From Phycisphaerales bacterium (GTDB lineage Bacteria > Planctomycetota > Phycisphaerae > Tepidisphaerales > Tepidisphaeraceae): 6,547 nucleotides of DNA. Made by a program: the position numbers and the translations under genes. Numbering within the stretch: the stretch's first letter is position 1; the number at the start of each line of letters is the position of its first letter. Positions 6,376-6,547 of the stretch are shown piece after piece. Location of the stretch: the NCBI GenBank assembly GCA_028288875.1, contig JAQGHK010000669.1:1-6547 (forward strand), in the 5' to 3' direction. Under the pieces are notes generated by a model. That model worked only from the letters and a program-made list of their open reading frames with translations, had not been told where the DNA came from and searched no databases.

Positions 6376-6522
6376 GATTACAACCTGTTAGAAGGCATGA
6401 AGATTGACGGCAGCGTCAACACTGTCCTCAGCAGCGGCAAGGTCGTCGTCGACAACGGCAAATACGTCGGCCAGGCCGGCGACGGCAAGTTCCTCAAACG
6501 CGGCAAGTGCGGCGTCCTCTAA
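6376..6522 (+). pseudogene. C-terminal 48 codons of dihydropyrimidinase beyond the in-frame TGA
   Basis: Translation in the unchanged frame gives DYNLLEGMKIDG, then a segment with GKVVVDNGKYVG and finally GKFLKRGKCGVL before TAA (6520-6522). This is the expected dihydropyrimidinase tail: homologues have a DYN-x-x-EG block, a GKVVV strand and a final FLKRG. With the upstream part and one residue at the TGA, the total is 461, a normal family length. There is no frameshift; only one codon interrupts the frame. The sole in-frame ATG (6397) has no properly spaced ribosome site, so separate translation is unlikely. The stretch is either a remnant of a recent nonsense mutation, a sequencing or assembly error, or reached by readthrough. 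Confidence 0.85.
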
Positions 6523-6529
6523 ACCCATT

Positions 6530-6547
6530 ATGACTACGCTCGCCACC
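6530..6547 (+). CDS. Possible start of the next gene in the operon (six codons)
   Basis: An ATG 7 bases after the dihydropyrimidinase TAA opens a frame reading MTTLAT to the window edge. The tight spacing fits another operon member, for which the missing beta-ureidopropionase, dihydropyrimidine dehydrogenase or a base transporter would be natural candidates. Six codons are too few to identify anything, and there is no Shine-Dalgarno. Confidence 0.2.

Noticed and set aside
6373..6419. Selenocysteine insertion: TGA followed by a small hairpin TTGACG-GCAG-CGTCAA (6404-6419)
   Set aside because: The stem is only six pairs, the loop lacks the GU feature of bacterial SECIS elements, and the interrupted position is not a catalytic cysteine in this family.
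1..6547. CRISPR array, tRNA, rRNA, transposase or phage genes
   Set aside because: I found no spaced direct repeats, no tRNA-like cloverleaf or CCA end, and no matching protein motifs on either strand.

Overview
The window is about 60% GC and densely coding. It comes from a bacterial chromosome. The closest stylistic match I can suggest is a planctomycete-like organism: only one gene has a clear Shine-Dalgarno sequence, and the metallophosphoesterase type and aminotransferase wording are reminiscent of that phylum. This is an inference from memory, not a database result. The genes use ordinary stop codons and have no plasmid, phage or transposase genes among them.

Layout. (1) Positions 1-873, minus strand: the N-terminal ~290 residues of a DHA2-type (EmrB/QacA-like) drug:H+ antiporter that runs off the left edge. 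A plausible promoter and an overlapping short perfect inverted repeat lie upstream of it. (2) Positions 1020-1895, plus strand: a calcineurin-like metallophosphoesterase with unusual metal-site motifs. (3) Positions 1892-1961: a 70-bp repeat-like element made of two related AT-centred palindromes with complementary ends. It lies between two convergent genes and supplies the stop codon of the phosphoesterase. (4) Positions 1972-3498, minus strand: CoA-acylating (methyl)malonate-semialdehyde dehydrogenase, mmsA. (5) Positions 3499-3804: a divergent promoter region of 306 bases with candidate promoters for both sides and a leader containing nested inverted repeats. (6) Positions 3805-5118, plus strand: a class III PLP aminotransferase. 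(7) Positions 5137-6375, plus strand: dihydropyrimidinase, whose frame is cut by an in-frame TGA; the expected last 48 residues continue in the same frame to a TAA at 6520-6522. (8) Six codons of a possible next gene start at 6530.

How the genes fit together. Dihydropyrimidinase, an omega-amino-acid aminotransferase and MmsA are steps of reductive pyrimidine catabolism. Dihydrouracil or dihydrothymine is opened to an N-carbamoyl-beta-amino acid. After decarbamoylation (enzyme not in this window), beta-alanine or beta-aminoisobutyrate is transaminated to malonate or methylmalonate semialdehyde. MmsA converts these to acetyl-CoA or propionyl-CoA. The dihydropyrimidine dehydrogenase and beta-ureidopropionase needed to complete the route would be expected just beyond the right edge or elsewhere.

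The most notable observations are the in-frame TGA in dihydropyrimidinase (pseudogene, error or readthrough), the palindromic element that ends the phosphoesterase gene, and a four-cysteine cluster in the aminotransferase. I did not find a clearly novel multi-gene system.
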